Shown here: positions 48,309 to 60,600 of the stretch, piece by piece
How the letters are laid out: each line of letters opens with the position of its first letter
How positions within the stretch are numbered: position 1 is the stretch's first letter
Source: Rotaria macrura
Taxonomy: Eukaryota > Rotifera > Eurotatoria > Philodinida > Philodinidae
Length of the DNA: 64,000 bases
Reading direction: 5' to 3'
NCBI GenBank assembly: GCA_900239685.1
Contig: OENT01000136.1
Location: forward strand, 1 to 64,000
Program-made: the position numbers and the translations under genes
The notes under the pieces: model-generated
Databases searched by the model: none
Told to the model about the DNA's origin: nothing
The model's input: only the letters and a program-made list of their open reading frames with translations

Positions 48309-51300
48309 TATTTATTGAAATATGGAGATAAGCATTTAGAAGACAATAAAAAAAACTTTTCTATATTACTTTGCATGCAAGATTTTAATCCTGTTATGAG
48401 ATCTTTACTACTTCGATGTTCAATAACACGAGAATAATAACGTGTACATGTTGGATTTATCGATGCAACAAAACCAATCATTTGAGATGATCGTGATTGA
48501 GAATCTCGATAGGTGTCAATACCAATAACCATTATGGTTTTTGACTACGATATTATTTGGAGAAAAAAGCTCAAGTGAATGGTTTACTGAAGAACACAAA
48601 GAGAACATACTGGTATTTGTACTGCCCATATTTCACCACCTAATTTAGCATTAATTTGAATACCAACTTTAGTTGCAACAGACATCAATTGTCCCGATTT
48701 TTGTAATGTTTTCGATAATAGCATCTAGAAAAGAAACATAAATAGTGAACGATGTGTCCCTAAGATATTCATCATTTCAATATGCTGATCAATTGGATTG
48801 AACTATAATTTACGTGAATGAAATGTGCAGAATTTGAACTGAAATTCACGAAGATTGAATAATGAAAGAATGTTCATATGAAATTTTACTCATGTGTGAA
48901 CATTAGAAAGACTATCGCGATTCGACATGCAACGAAACTGAACATGAATTTTTATAATGTTCCTATGAAACGAATTCTTGAGTCGTGAACATAAACAATT
49001 CGAGAAATTTTGAAGTATTTGATGTTGTAGAATAAACATTTTTCTACGAAATGAGACTTTACCAACACTTTTCCGACGTTTCATTCTATTTCTACCGCAT
49101 TTTTTTGGAAAACATTGACAGAACGAAGATTGAGAGTTTCCAACTAGGTGTTGGTTTCAAAGTTTTTTGTAAAGATTATTACAAAACTTTGTTATTTTGC
49201 CGTACAAACCTCGCCAGTGGCTCATCTATGAGAGAAGAATTTTTCTTCTCCGAACACACATCTTGAACAAAAGTACGCCGACTTCCACGCAATTAAAGTA
49301 TCTTTGCGATAGAAACTGTGAAATACTTTGCGCATGTCTATTGGTGATATTATTTCATTGAAATGGATCAATTTGTCCAGAGTATAGATAAGAGATATTC
49401 GGGAATTTCACTCATTGAACATTTTTCAAGAAATAAACTTTTATGAGCTATCATGAAATTATCTTTATGTTCATTACATGGAAGGGCTCCTCAAGTTGAT
49501 TTCGATATGTGTACGTCTAGTTCATGAGCTACACAGTCAATAACGACGGGTGGCGTTAAGTTTTTATTTCAGGTTAATCTTATGGGATGCTGTATAACAC
49601 ATGTATCGATTACATAGGCAATAGTGCTCTGTTCTTTCGCCATCGGTCAACGCTCTAGTAACAAAACTCATATTGACAAAGTTTTTCCCATCCATATTAT
49701 GAAACTAGTTTGTAACAATCGAAATTCTTGTTCTACTTCAAGAAGCACAATTTTTGTATAAAAATTAAGATTCATAGAAACAAGTCCTACTTGTGATGGT
49801 ACAGGACAATCAACGCATAAAACTTTTTTGATTGCATCGTATCGATCCTTGCGATTGTTAGTCAATATGCAACAAATCAAATCCAATTGTGGATTTGCTT
49901 TATTTTCAATAGCACGAATAAATGTATCCGACCGATCATTCGGTAATTCCACCCTAGAATAAATATATTTTGAATATTCAAATCAATAATTCTAATCAAC
50001 TTAAAACTTACATGTCAGGAAAATCGACACGCATACCTATGTAACAAAAAACACGATAAGATGTTTTTCAAAACAAAGAAAAACTAATGACAAAACAAAC
50101 TCACCGAATGGTGTGCACACTTTGTAAAGAGAATCAACGAATGAATGAGCTATCTGTGAATCACGTTGAGAATAGATTAGAATCCACTTATCAAGATGTT
50201 TAGCTGAAAGATGTGCTAATGAGCGACCATCGCGAGACCAATCAGCTTCCAATGGATTATATTTAATTGTGCGCTAAAATGTTGCAATAAACAAAACACT
50301 ATGTCTTGCAATGGTCGCATAGAATATATCTATTCATACATCTTTGTAGATTATTGCCTCAGCTTCCATTGTACGGCCAGTAAGTTGAACAAGTTCTTTA
50401 TCAAGATTTATTTGCCATTTAGTTAATTCTTTACGGCCTTCATCCCGTTTTTGAATATCATTAAGAAATCCGTTTAGTTGTTGATATCGTTCATTTGGTC
50501 CAACATGTGTATAAGTACTCATTTCTTTCATTAATGAAAAATCTTGTCGCATCGAATCCGAAATACCTGTCAGAGAAACCGAAAACATTCATTAGAATAG
50601 AAAAACTAGATATGAAGAATAAGTTTCATCTAACCGGTAACACAGCATAATTCTGGAATTAAAAAGATCATTCCTGGATCTTCTTTTTTTGGACCTCGTT
50701 TAGCAACGCGTTTGCTTGCTTTGACTACAATCAACGGTTGTTGAACATCTTTGATTGTAATATGATATTTCTAAAAGTGCAGAAAAGTATAATATCCAAT
50801 GTGGCGCTTACTAAATTGAAATTCGATACCAAGAAACTCAAAAAACATACAGTTCGGCATGGGCTAGGGACACTATGTTGTTGAATATCAATGAAGTGGG
50901 GTAGAACGTCGCTGCAAAGAGATTTCCATAGCTGAAGGATATATTATGCATCCCGTACCCTAACTCGAGTGCTCTCTTTACATCTCTGCGTTTCCGTTTC
51001 GGATTTCTCACTTATTCGTATTCTCATGATGAAATTTTGCATTTGTCAGAGCGGACATATCTTGATTTGAATTTGTTTAGGTCTAATGTATACTACATTC
51101 TAATTCTGTAAAAGAAAAGTTGAAAATGATTTCATTTCGTATGAAGACATGACTAAACCATAGATGTTTCGTTTTCAACAAAGTTTCTTCGAAATTTGCA
51201 GCTGTCTAGTAATGAACTGTTTACGCACTTTGTTCATGTAAATTATTACAATTGAGTTTTATACATGTAATTTACGTCCTGATTCAAATCTATGAGTCCG

Positions 51301-53695
51301 TCTGCAAAAACACAAGCTTCTGTCAACACATACAATAAATCATGAAAATCGAAAGTAGATGTTTACTTCTAAGCTAGTCCTGTTCTCGTGATGTTAGACA
51401 TTAAAGAATGAAATCATCGTTTTTACGTTCACACTACTTCACTGCCTCCAATCGATCGTTTTGTATAGAAAAAATAAAATAAAACCACGAATTTATTCTA
51501 TTTGTCATATACCTCTTGATAATATTGAGAAAGACTTTGCTGTGTCCCATCACGTTTCGCAAATTGAAAATTAGGGTCTTTATCCCATGCAATATCAAGA
51601 ATTTTATATGTTTCATTATTATATCTAAAGGTTATTGAAAGAAAAAATGATTAGATATTTAAAGAAGAAACGAAGAAGTAACATACGGCGTCAATACAAT
51701 TTGTCCAATAAGTTCTTTCAATGATGCGTCTTGAGCCTGTTTAGCATCATTAAAACGATTGAATTTATCCATTAAAATTGTGTAAACCGTTTGTTTATTC
51801 ATAACTTTAGTTGATAAATCAACATTAATCATTAGCTGACCTAAAATATAAATTGAAAATACTTCATATTTCATCAAGTTTCATATCACAAACAAACATT
51901 TATTCGTTCGAATTCAATGAAAACAAATTACAATTTGAAATTAGATTTTTCAGAAACTGACTGCCGAACATACGATGTTCGAAAAGACTTCGAGCTAAGA
52001 TTTGAAATCTCAATCACTATTCTCTAACACATTGCAGATGAAGAGCGTTGTATTTGAATATATGAACTGCCACTTTTTCTTAAGTCGTAAGAGCTTCAGA
52101 CAAAAAAAAAGAAATATTGGCACAGATAGAAAATCTCTTTCAGATGATGTATTAAGTTTCATAGTGATTGGATTAGCACGTGTTCCATTTTTCAAAACGA
52201 CTATTCAATAACATTTTCGATAATTTTCCTTACTATCTTTTGAAAGACTATGCTTTTCCTTTTGAAAAACAATCACGATATTATGGTTGGTATTCGATCA
52301 CTTTTCATACTTATGCAGTATAGAATTATTAGTGGGAAGTCATTTTAGATATTTAAATTATCGTGGTTTGAAATACATCACAGCAAGGTGAAAACCTTTC
52401 AATTTCATTTGCATTGAACACATTTTTTCAATGTCGTAGTTAATGTTAGAGAAAATGTAGTACACATCTTAGTTCTATTTCAAGAAAAAAGTCTATGATA
52501 TTGTTGAAAACAACGACTATCTTTCATTACAAACATGTTGTAAACTGCGAATTACAATGCATATCAATATATGTAGCTTGATATTGATGTTTAAAAATCA
52601 GATGAATTGAAACTAACCTTCAAAAACGTTAACAGCAGTCATAAATCCAGGAAAAAGTGTTAGTTTGTAACGATCAAGTTCGATTTTCTTTTCAAATGAA
52701 TAATAGTTTCGACCGAGTAATTTCAGACCAGCAATTTCAAGCAATCTAACAAAGACATGTATGTGAAAAGAATAATGAACATCAATAATTAGTAATAACT
52801 TACTTTCGTACAATTAAATTAGCCAAATGAAAAAATTCCGGTGATTCCGGAGAAGCTGTTGTCGTACGTTTCATTTTGATTGTAACTAATTCATCCGTAA
52901 CTGGATGATTGCATGAACGTGTTGTTTCCTGAAATAAATCAACAGTTAATACTCGAACGTGTCTGAGAAACTCAAAAGATCAGTACCATTCCCAAATCTT
53001 CAAACGAATAAAGAAGTGTTCCATCGAACGCTACATCTTTAATACCAGCTTTAGCTAATGTTTCACGACGAATTTTTCGCAGTTCAATCTTAAAATTTTT
53101 TCAACAATGTTTCATCATTAATCAAACAGAATCACTTACAGCAGGCTCGAATGAACAATGATATCGATATAGATCCCCTGTAAAGACAAATTTACATGAA
53201 AAATCAAAACAAGACAATAGGAAAACAACAAACATTTAGGTGCAGCCAAAATTTTGATATAATTAGCAACAAGTGAAATTTCACAGCCAGTTTCACCTTG
53301 TTTACAATTAAGATCATTTGGTCGCGTCTTGGGAAATTTCGAAGTTGTTGGATAACGATCACTATCATCGGTTGCCATCGATAAACTATCCAACTGAGTT
53401 GTCATTTCTGATAGAGTCTAAATAATAAATGTAAATTCAATTGAATAGGGTTCGATCACTTGTTCCACTATTCTCATTTTTTTTACCGACGGTGCTGGAC
53501 TTATAGCCCCTGTTGCAATACTACTGCCTTCCCCTGATACTAAATCTTAAGAAAAAAAAATAAAACAGAAGAATTTCTGTTAGGAAAATTTGTTCTAAAA
53601 CATATTCAAAAAAAAGAAAGTGACTTACCATGATCTCGAGGTTGCGTTGATCGAATGAGACGACCCCGTGACCTTGCACATCCACGTAAATACAT
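47475..53695 (-). CDS. piwi: Piwi-clade Argonaute protein
   Basis: This multi-exon gene encodes a piRNA-guided Argonaute of the germline, which silences transposons. The first coding exon (53629-53695) encodes an Arg/Gly-containing start ([16 protein letters not shown]), typical of sites for arginine methylation. The frame stays open 5' of that Met, so an earlier start exon is possible. Next come the N domain ([14 protein letters not shown] near 53250), the PAZ domain (52610-52800 into 51520-51860) and MID ([19 protein letters not shown] near 49800). The PIWI domain has [19 protein letters not shown] (48620-48725), the catalytic Asp in VIGIDTYRD (codon 48515-48517), Asp in IVYRDGVND (near 48205) and His in CQYAHKLAF (near 47555). 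The end is LADKLFYL, as in Piwi proteins, with TGA at 47475-47477. All slicer residues I can place are intact. Most introns are about 50-70 bases; one of about 1 kb (48726-49793) and two of about 0.7 kb also occur. Confidence 0.94.
48281..48309. repeat. (AAT)n microsatellite in a Piwi intron
   Basis: About nine tandem AAT/ATA units lie next to the splice acceptor of the exon that encodes the catalytic YRDGVND motif. Confidence 0.9.
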
Positions 53696-55625
53696 TTTAT
53701 CTAAAATACTAATTGGTCTAATTGAAAAACTAGTATCAACTTTTTATCTAATGATGTAATCAAAATCGAACGATCCTCTAGCATCTGCATGTAGGCAAAG
53801 AATTCATAATTACTATAATTAATATTTTATTTTCCTAGATATTTCTCACAGATCTGTAGATTACTATTCATGATCTCTTGGGTATCTAACCGACTTGTTT
53901 TTCTCACTTCGACGACTGTTAAAATGAAATGTTTGTTTCACATCGAGGACTAGTAGGGCAAAAGAAATTAATAGCTATGTTTTGTATTTTCTCCTTCTCC
54001 CTTCATGAAGAACGAAACATTCATCATGTCCACTCTTCTTTTTCTTTTGTATACGTCCATGTATTAACGTCCGTATCTCGAAATAACAAAAAGAAGAAGA
54101 AAAATAGACATAGACTGGTCGCGTGTTTCGAGCATTTACTCTACTATTACGAAATGTCCTTAAAAAATGAATATATACATATAAATTTGTATGCATCGCC
54201 TGAAATGTAACTACCGAAACTTACATTTCCACTGAAAACGGATTGAGTTTTGTTTCTCCAGATATTTTTACAAACAATTCATAAGAATGTTTCATTGAAA
54301 TTATTCGTCTCTAACATTCTCGACTTGTATGAAGATGAAAGACTGCTGCTTATTAAATATTGAGACCAGCCGTACGAGTAAAGGTCCACAACTTTGATAA
54401 AGCTGAAGATTTTCTTTAGTACAAATCGAAAACACTGATTGGAACGGGTTGATTTCCTTTTTAGTTTATTTTATTTTTCGAATATTCATATATGAAAAAT
54501 GGTTTGAGAGAAACTTGAATCGATTCAGCGTTATTATCATTTCTCTTTTTAAAGTTAAATTAGTGGTCAACCTTCTTTAAACGTTCTACGGCAGCTTTTT
54601 TTAAACATTTGGAAAGTATGTAGTACATAGATACTCCTGCAAAAACATAGAAAGGTCATGAAAAATTCAAAACTTTTGAATCCACGATAGAGGGAGCAGA
54701 TAGACACAGTTTGAACTTAAAATGGATTTTTTTATGATGGATCTTTTTCGTTTTATTGAGCACCTAGAGCATATATACTGTGGACTTAGAAGATGTTCAA
54801 TGTCAAAATCTTTATTCATGTAAATCATCAAATATTTATTCCGAATAAATGATGTAAAGATTAGTTTTGCTTCAAAGTAATTGAGTATGTGCTTAGAAAA
54901 TCACCTGTCAGAAACAATCCATAGAGATTCGTGACGTATAACAGTAATCTTCGTTCACTGGTGTACTGAAATAGTTCTCTCCCTTTTCGTCAATAGTTTG
55001 TGTCGTTGGTCAGTCGATGACGTTGCTCTTGCTAATTCAATGTATACAAATGGTTTTCTATCGAAATAACCTGGATTATGGTAAACAAAACACAACCTAA
55101 GTACAAAAAGACAAAGGCTTTATTAGAAAAATAATTATTGCGTGCTTGAAGACTGTTTATCTTTTTTTTAATGACGTCAGAAGATAAAGAACAAAGCATT
55201 CTGACATAGTATAAATGACTTTAGATTAATGAGTGTTCATCTTGCTAATCTTGATCGTATAGATAATCTGCTTTGGAAAAAAGTTTGTTTATTTTGAAAA
55301 ATAACAAATACAATATGAAGAATTTCGTTGATGATCGATGTATACACAGAATCGTTTACTGTAATTGTGAGCTGGTGATTAAATCTTGTGCGAAATTGGT
55401 TTTCTCATTAATACAAGTGCGTTAAGAGAATTATAGCGTTACCGATAGTTCCATATTATTTGAGAGAGCCAACACTAAAATCATTTCACTTCATGAATCA
55501 CAGTGAATCTTATTCAATATTTATCATAAACTCAATAGATAAAAGATAAACATTCTTCTTTTTCAACAAATCTTTGTGCACACTCATACATATGAAATGT
55601 TTCATTTTATATATATTACTATAAG
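53696..55625. other. Intergenic upstream of Piwi
   Basis: I see no gene I can support. The Piwi promoter or a 5' exon (minus strand) and the promoter of the 55626 gene (plus strand) should lie here, so the two may be divergently transcribed. Confidence 0.4.
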
Positions 55626-56173
55626 ATGAAGAATCATTGTTGTTCGAAGACATTCTCAGACTATGTCAAATTTATTCTTGAACACGAATTAGCTACTGAA
55701 AGTCAACCATCAATCTGTTCTATAGTAAGTCACTCGAAATTCAGATAAATTAATTTGAAATTTCAATTGATTTCCATAAGTTAGACCTTGGCTACTAGAC
55801 TGCCACATAGAATGGTAGTACTATAATTATCATAGTGAATAAACTTCGAAGGAGTTTTTTGACATGCTCATCAATTACCATGAAATACATGATTGCCGTC
55901 TTTTCTTTCTTGTTTTCTTTTCAGTTAGGATTGGTTCGAACACGGATCGATTATATCAATGTAATACAAGAACTTGTTACTAACATATCACAGATAATAG
56001 ACAAGGTATTTTAAAATCATGCATGACTATTCGACATTGTCATACAGACTGATCTATTCTACATGATGACGAGCAATAAATTTGATATGATTATAGTATA
56101 GCTTACCACGTGCCCTATTCTTACCAGTGAATTCGATAACTATGAGTGTCAATGCACTGTGGATAATCCCTAG
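55626..56173 (+). CDS. Candidate three-exon gene for a small Cys-containing protein
   Basis: Exons 55626-55724 (33 codons), 55925-56005 (27 codons) and 56102-56173 (23 codons plus TAG) join with clean GTAAGT/GTATTT donors and TTTTCAG/TATAG acceptors, all in phase 0. The product, about 83 residues, begins MKNHCCSKTFSDYVKFILEH, continues LGLVRTRIDYINVIQE and ends TCPILTSEFDNYECQCTVDN. Six or more Cys are spread over exons 1 and 3. There is no signal peptide at this start, so an upstream exon may be missing. An alternative acceptor 5 bases earlier (56096) would read exon 3 in another frame, and a donor at 56189 could extend the gene. I recognise no family. Confidence 0.4.
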
Positions 56174-56839
56174 GTCATTCAAAAGAATGTAAGTGTGTCG
56201 TCGAGAGATCTATTCACTTCAGTAAATATGATTAGTCTAAATTACTGAGCCTTTTACTGAAAAATAAGATCCTGTGTATTCGATTTTATTGTATAGAAGA
56301 AAATTTTCAATGAATGTTTCTCTGATAGGTGATTTAGTTTCATAAAATTGGTTTTTTTTTGAGAAAATCAGGTTGAAAGTCAGAAAACTTCAAATGTTTT
56401 CTATCGATTAACTGATGAAAATTGTAATATATTCTTCATTGGGATATCACTTGAACATGAATAGTATCGATCAAATTGTCCTATGAAATCTTTTGAGATC
56501 AGGGTAGGCCGCTCATATTTGTTTGAGGTTTAATCAGATTAGATTTACGCTTCGAATCTGTTCGATAAGGATCAAGGTCCTTGTCTCAATTATCAAAACG
56601 AAGAATTCTCTACTATTATCAAACTCGAAGATCGTAACGAAAATTGATCATGATAGATTTTTCAATGAATAAAATAATTTTCGATGAAAATATCTAAAAA
56701 ATGCTTGTTCTTTTTTATTGTTTTATTTTCGACTGAATGTTAAGGTTTTCTTCTTGAAGTTTTTACTCAACAAAACAACGTTTTACGATAATAGTAACAA
56801 TCATCGGCGATGATATTCTGTGTGCGTTGTGTATTATAT

Positions 56840-57395
56840 TTATTCATTGTCAACATTGGTAGTGAGTAAGCCTAAAAATGAACGAAATAAACATTGCTAA
56901 TGATACGCAATTTCATAGAAAATAGTAAATGAGAACCTTTAAATGAAGGAACGCGTACGAATGTCACCAATGTGTAAAGTTTATGTGCTGAATCTTCATC
57001 TTCATTACGTTGTCGAGCTAATCTTACTCGAACACGATAGGGAACATGACTAAAAAACGAAATCGAATATGAACTGAAATCACCGAAGAATAACGAGACA
57101 AACTTGATTCCTTGTGACCAAATTTCCTTGTTTAACTTTGAATCGATTCGAACATCAGGTGTTTTCATCATTTTTTCGGCAAATTTTTTTAATTCTTTAA
57201 CTGCTCGCGGTGCACGTTTTTTAAATGCTCTGTTGAAAAAGAAAATTAGTTCTCATCCATAAAATAAAAAATAAAATCATACACGCCGTGTAATCGTTTG
57301 TGTAAATTAACGGAATATTCACGTGTAACAACTTCGTTCGTAATTTGTTTTTTTCTACCAGCACTTTCACCTTTTTTGCCTTTTGTATTTGACAT
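56840..57395 (-). CDS. RPL31: 60S ribosomal protein L31 (eL31)
   Basis: Four coding exons: 57283-57395, 57104-57229, 56937-57049 and 56840-56871. Spliced length is 384 bases, 127 residues, against about 125 in vertebrates. It is a large-subunit protein near the polypeptide exit tunnel. Landmarks in order: Lys-rich start ([10 protein letters not shown]), [85 protein letters not shown], ending TTNVDNE. The introns are 53, 54 and 65 bases. The 54-base intron is in frame with both exons, so an unspliced reading would insert 18 residues. A TTTCTAG about 23 bases 5' of the ATG may be the acceptor of a 5' UTR intron. It starts about 290 bases after the end of the palmitoyltransferase gene on the same strand. 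Confidence 0.97.
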
Positions 57396-57686
57396 GTCTG
57401 AGAGTTGATGTTTTATCTAGAAATACACGGTACCCCGATTAAGTCTTTGTTTCATTTGTTTTCCTGTCTACGTTTTGGAAATCAATATTATGACGAACAA
57501 AAAAGAAACCAAATAGATAAATGAACAAAGGAAAAGAACGATAACTTAAAAAATACGATAGACACAAATTCGATCGATCGGGCCAAAAGATACAATTTTA
57601 TAATAAATATACATCGAAATAAGGACGACAATGAAATGCAGATTGTTTTTTGTCCATCGAAAAATGTGAAGCAAAATTTTTATTGT

Positions 57687-60600
57687 TTATCTTTCGTTGA
57701 TATTTTCATTGAGAAGATAATTACGATCATTGTTCATAGTACTTGGCGTTGTATCAAGTGGTAACAGAACATCATTACTAAATGTAAAAAGCAAAATGAA
57801 CAAAATTGATGTTTTTCTAATGATGTAAATGTGTGAATTTTCAGTCACAAAAACAAATTAGAAAGAAAATTCTAGGAATTTGATTGAGCGATAGTTCAAT
57901 ATAGGTTTAGAAGCTGAGATTTCTGTAAATTTTACCTTAAGATGGCATCTCTTCGCCAATGACTAGTCGCTTTTCAGCTAGAAAAATATTTCATTGGAAC
58001 ACAGTAGGAGACAAGTCTCAATATTTACCAATGCTTAAACCATTGTGGTATTGCCTTCGTTCTGCAAATACGAACAAATCGATTACGTATAGTGATCAAC
58101 TACTGAAAGAACTAGAATCTAGTTAACGAACTCATTTCATTGAGAACTTCGTGCATGAAAATTTTTGACGTAGGAAATCATTTCAATCAGTATCCTGAAG
58201 AAAATTACAGCTGTGTGTTAAGAATGTCAAGCGAATTGACATTGTTCGATAAAAATGATCATAACAATTGAAGTATTGGAAAATTTTCTATATTGCTCTT
58301 TAAATGAGATATTGCTAAGTATAAAAAACTAATTTGATACTTGAAGATCTTGCATGAAAGTGTAAGTCAATGTTAAAAAGCGATATTTTTTTCTCTCTAA
58401 AGAGACTTTCATGTATTCTCAACATCTTGGTATAGAATGTTACAAAACTTGGACTATTTACTTTGTTGAACAATGAGTCGTTTGTCTTATCATACCGTTG
58501 ATGTCTAGCAACATATCTTGACATGAACGAAAGTAGCGCTTTTCGTTAAATCGACACATTCTTGAGAGTGCCTCACTCCGGACAACATGATAATTGATGA
58601 AAATTTCAAATCAACATGTAAAATATCGTTTTTTTCGCACAAAATCTAGTATTCTCGATATTTAATTTGTATCTACAAATGTCGAATCATCTAAAATTCT
58701 TCAGTTCAATATGATATAGTCATGGATTTGATAAGCATATTCAAGAGTTATGAAATTTATTCGAAGAAAATTAACACAAAAAGATTACTGCTTGTCATTC
58801 AGTACTTGAAGAACGAACTAAAGTTCTTGCTATTCGAAATCGAATTGAAACGAGAAAATTTTCCAATTTTTCATATTATAATCTATGTTATGAATAGTTT
58901 TTTTCTGCATCTCTACTGAAAAATAATTCCTCGGAATTGTTGTAAGGAAAAAATAAATCGAGGTGTAAAATGCTTTGATGATTACATCCCAACACGAGCT
59001 ATTGATCATAGTACGATGAAGAAAGTTATTTTTCTGCTCAAAATTGACATTACAAAGAACTTTTCTTTTTTCTTTCATCAGTGACATCGAAATATCAATT
59101 CGTGCAGAATATTTTTGTTTTAGATTAGACATCCTGTCCGATTATTATGTCTTAATTAATATTCATTCAATTTTCGTACCGGAACTTTCTTCACAAAAAA
59201 GTTTGATCAAGTTTCCGTAAAATATTTAATGAAGCATCTTCTGAAAGATGCAATTGAATGTAAAGGTCGACGTGATGAAGTGTTAGAGTTAATAGACTGA
59301 ACGATTCATGATTTTAATATCAGTTGATAAAGCGTATGTCAATAGAAATTATTTTCTCGTATTTATTCTTCTATTTAACTTGCACTTCATCGGTTAGGCG
59401 CCGAACGAATCAGATCCTTAAATAAATCACCTTCTTTTCTGAAACATCCATTTAAAAAATGTCGATGCATATAAAAATAATGTCGAACCATCTTCTACTC
59501 ACACACTCCGTATATGTAATAGGTTTGTCTATAGAAATGTCACAGACATCGTAGCAATGCTACTTCCGTCGAGATATGAACAAAGCATGTGAATGAGTGT
59601 GAAACATATTCTTTATCATAAATTGCTACATTTTTAGAGAATGAAATAAAAGAATGGTGTAAAATAGCCGTCTCACTTTTTCTATTGATAAGCATTGGTG
59701 ACATGATTGTTACACATCTATCCATAGGGATTCCCTCACAAGTGCCGGGGTTTCACCTCTTTTATTAGTTTCTCATTATTCTCTTTTCTATAGTCTAATC
59801 ATATCTGTTTTATTTTCTATTCGATTAACAGTAGAATTGTGTCTATTTATCAATCATACCTTACGTGACCAGTTTGTTGTTGTTGTTGCTGCTGCATACC
59901 ACCGAGTAGTAAACTATTAATTTGATAATGAATCCCATCACCACGTCTATTTAATTAAATTTGTCGAAATGTAAAATTGAAAAGAAAAAAGTGTCGTTTT
60001 TTATTCGAATCTCACGTTGTCCATATTGGTATTAATGCAGCAAAGAAATTTTTTCCAAATATTTCTTGAAAATTTTGTTTAAATCCTATATTAAATCCAT
60101 CTTTTTGTGATCCATCGGAAAATATTGGTGCTCGGAATGATTCTAATCATATTGAATCAATAAGAATCAGATTTTTTCTCCTTTTTCTTCTTACCAAGTG
60201 TTGTTCGATTTTTTCCAGTTAAATATAGATGATAAAAAAATAACGATGATACACTAATAGCAAACATGATTGCCGCAAAGAAAAGAAAGAGTAAATGAAA
60301 TTTGCCACCCGGTGTCGGTGTCATATTTACATCCTAAACAAATGAATTAATTTCGATCGTTGTTATTTCTACGTATGATATTAGATCATAATAGCGTACG
60401 TGTTGAGTTGTTGTTATTCCCTAAAGATGATTCACAATCAAGAAAAAACAATTAATATATTTAAAACCACAAAGTAATTATTTTGAATATTGAAATTACC
60501 TGCCAAAAAAGAATAAAATACTCCAATGACGTCGCTGAAACATACGTACAAAAAATTAAAGTCCATCCCAGAAATAAAACGAAAAATTTGTAATTTGCAT

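Noticed and set aside
48158-48532. 124-codon minus-strand frame with an Ile run
   Set aside because: It is a read-through of two Piwi exons and the AAT-repeat intron between them; the true product is spliced.
57934-57975. 42-base exon-like segment with good splice sites before the palmitoyltransferase last exon
   Set aside because: In the frame set by the upstream donor it starts with a stop codon, so it was not placed in the main model.
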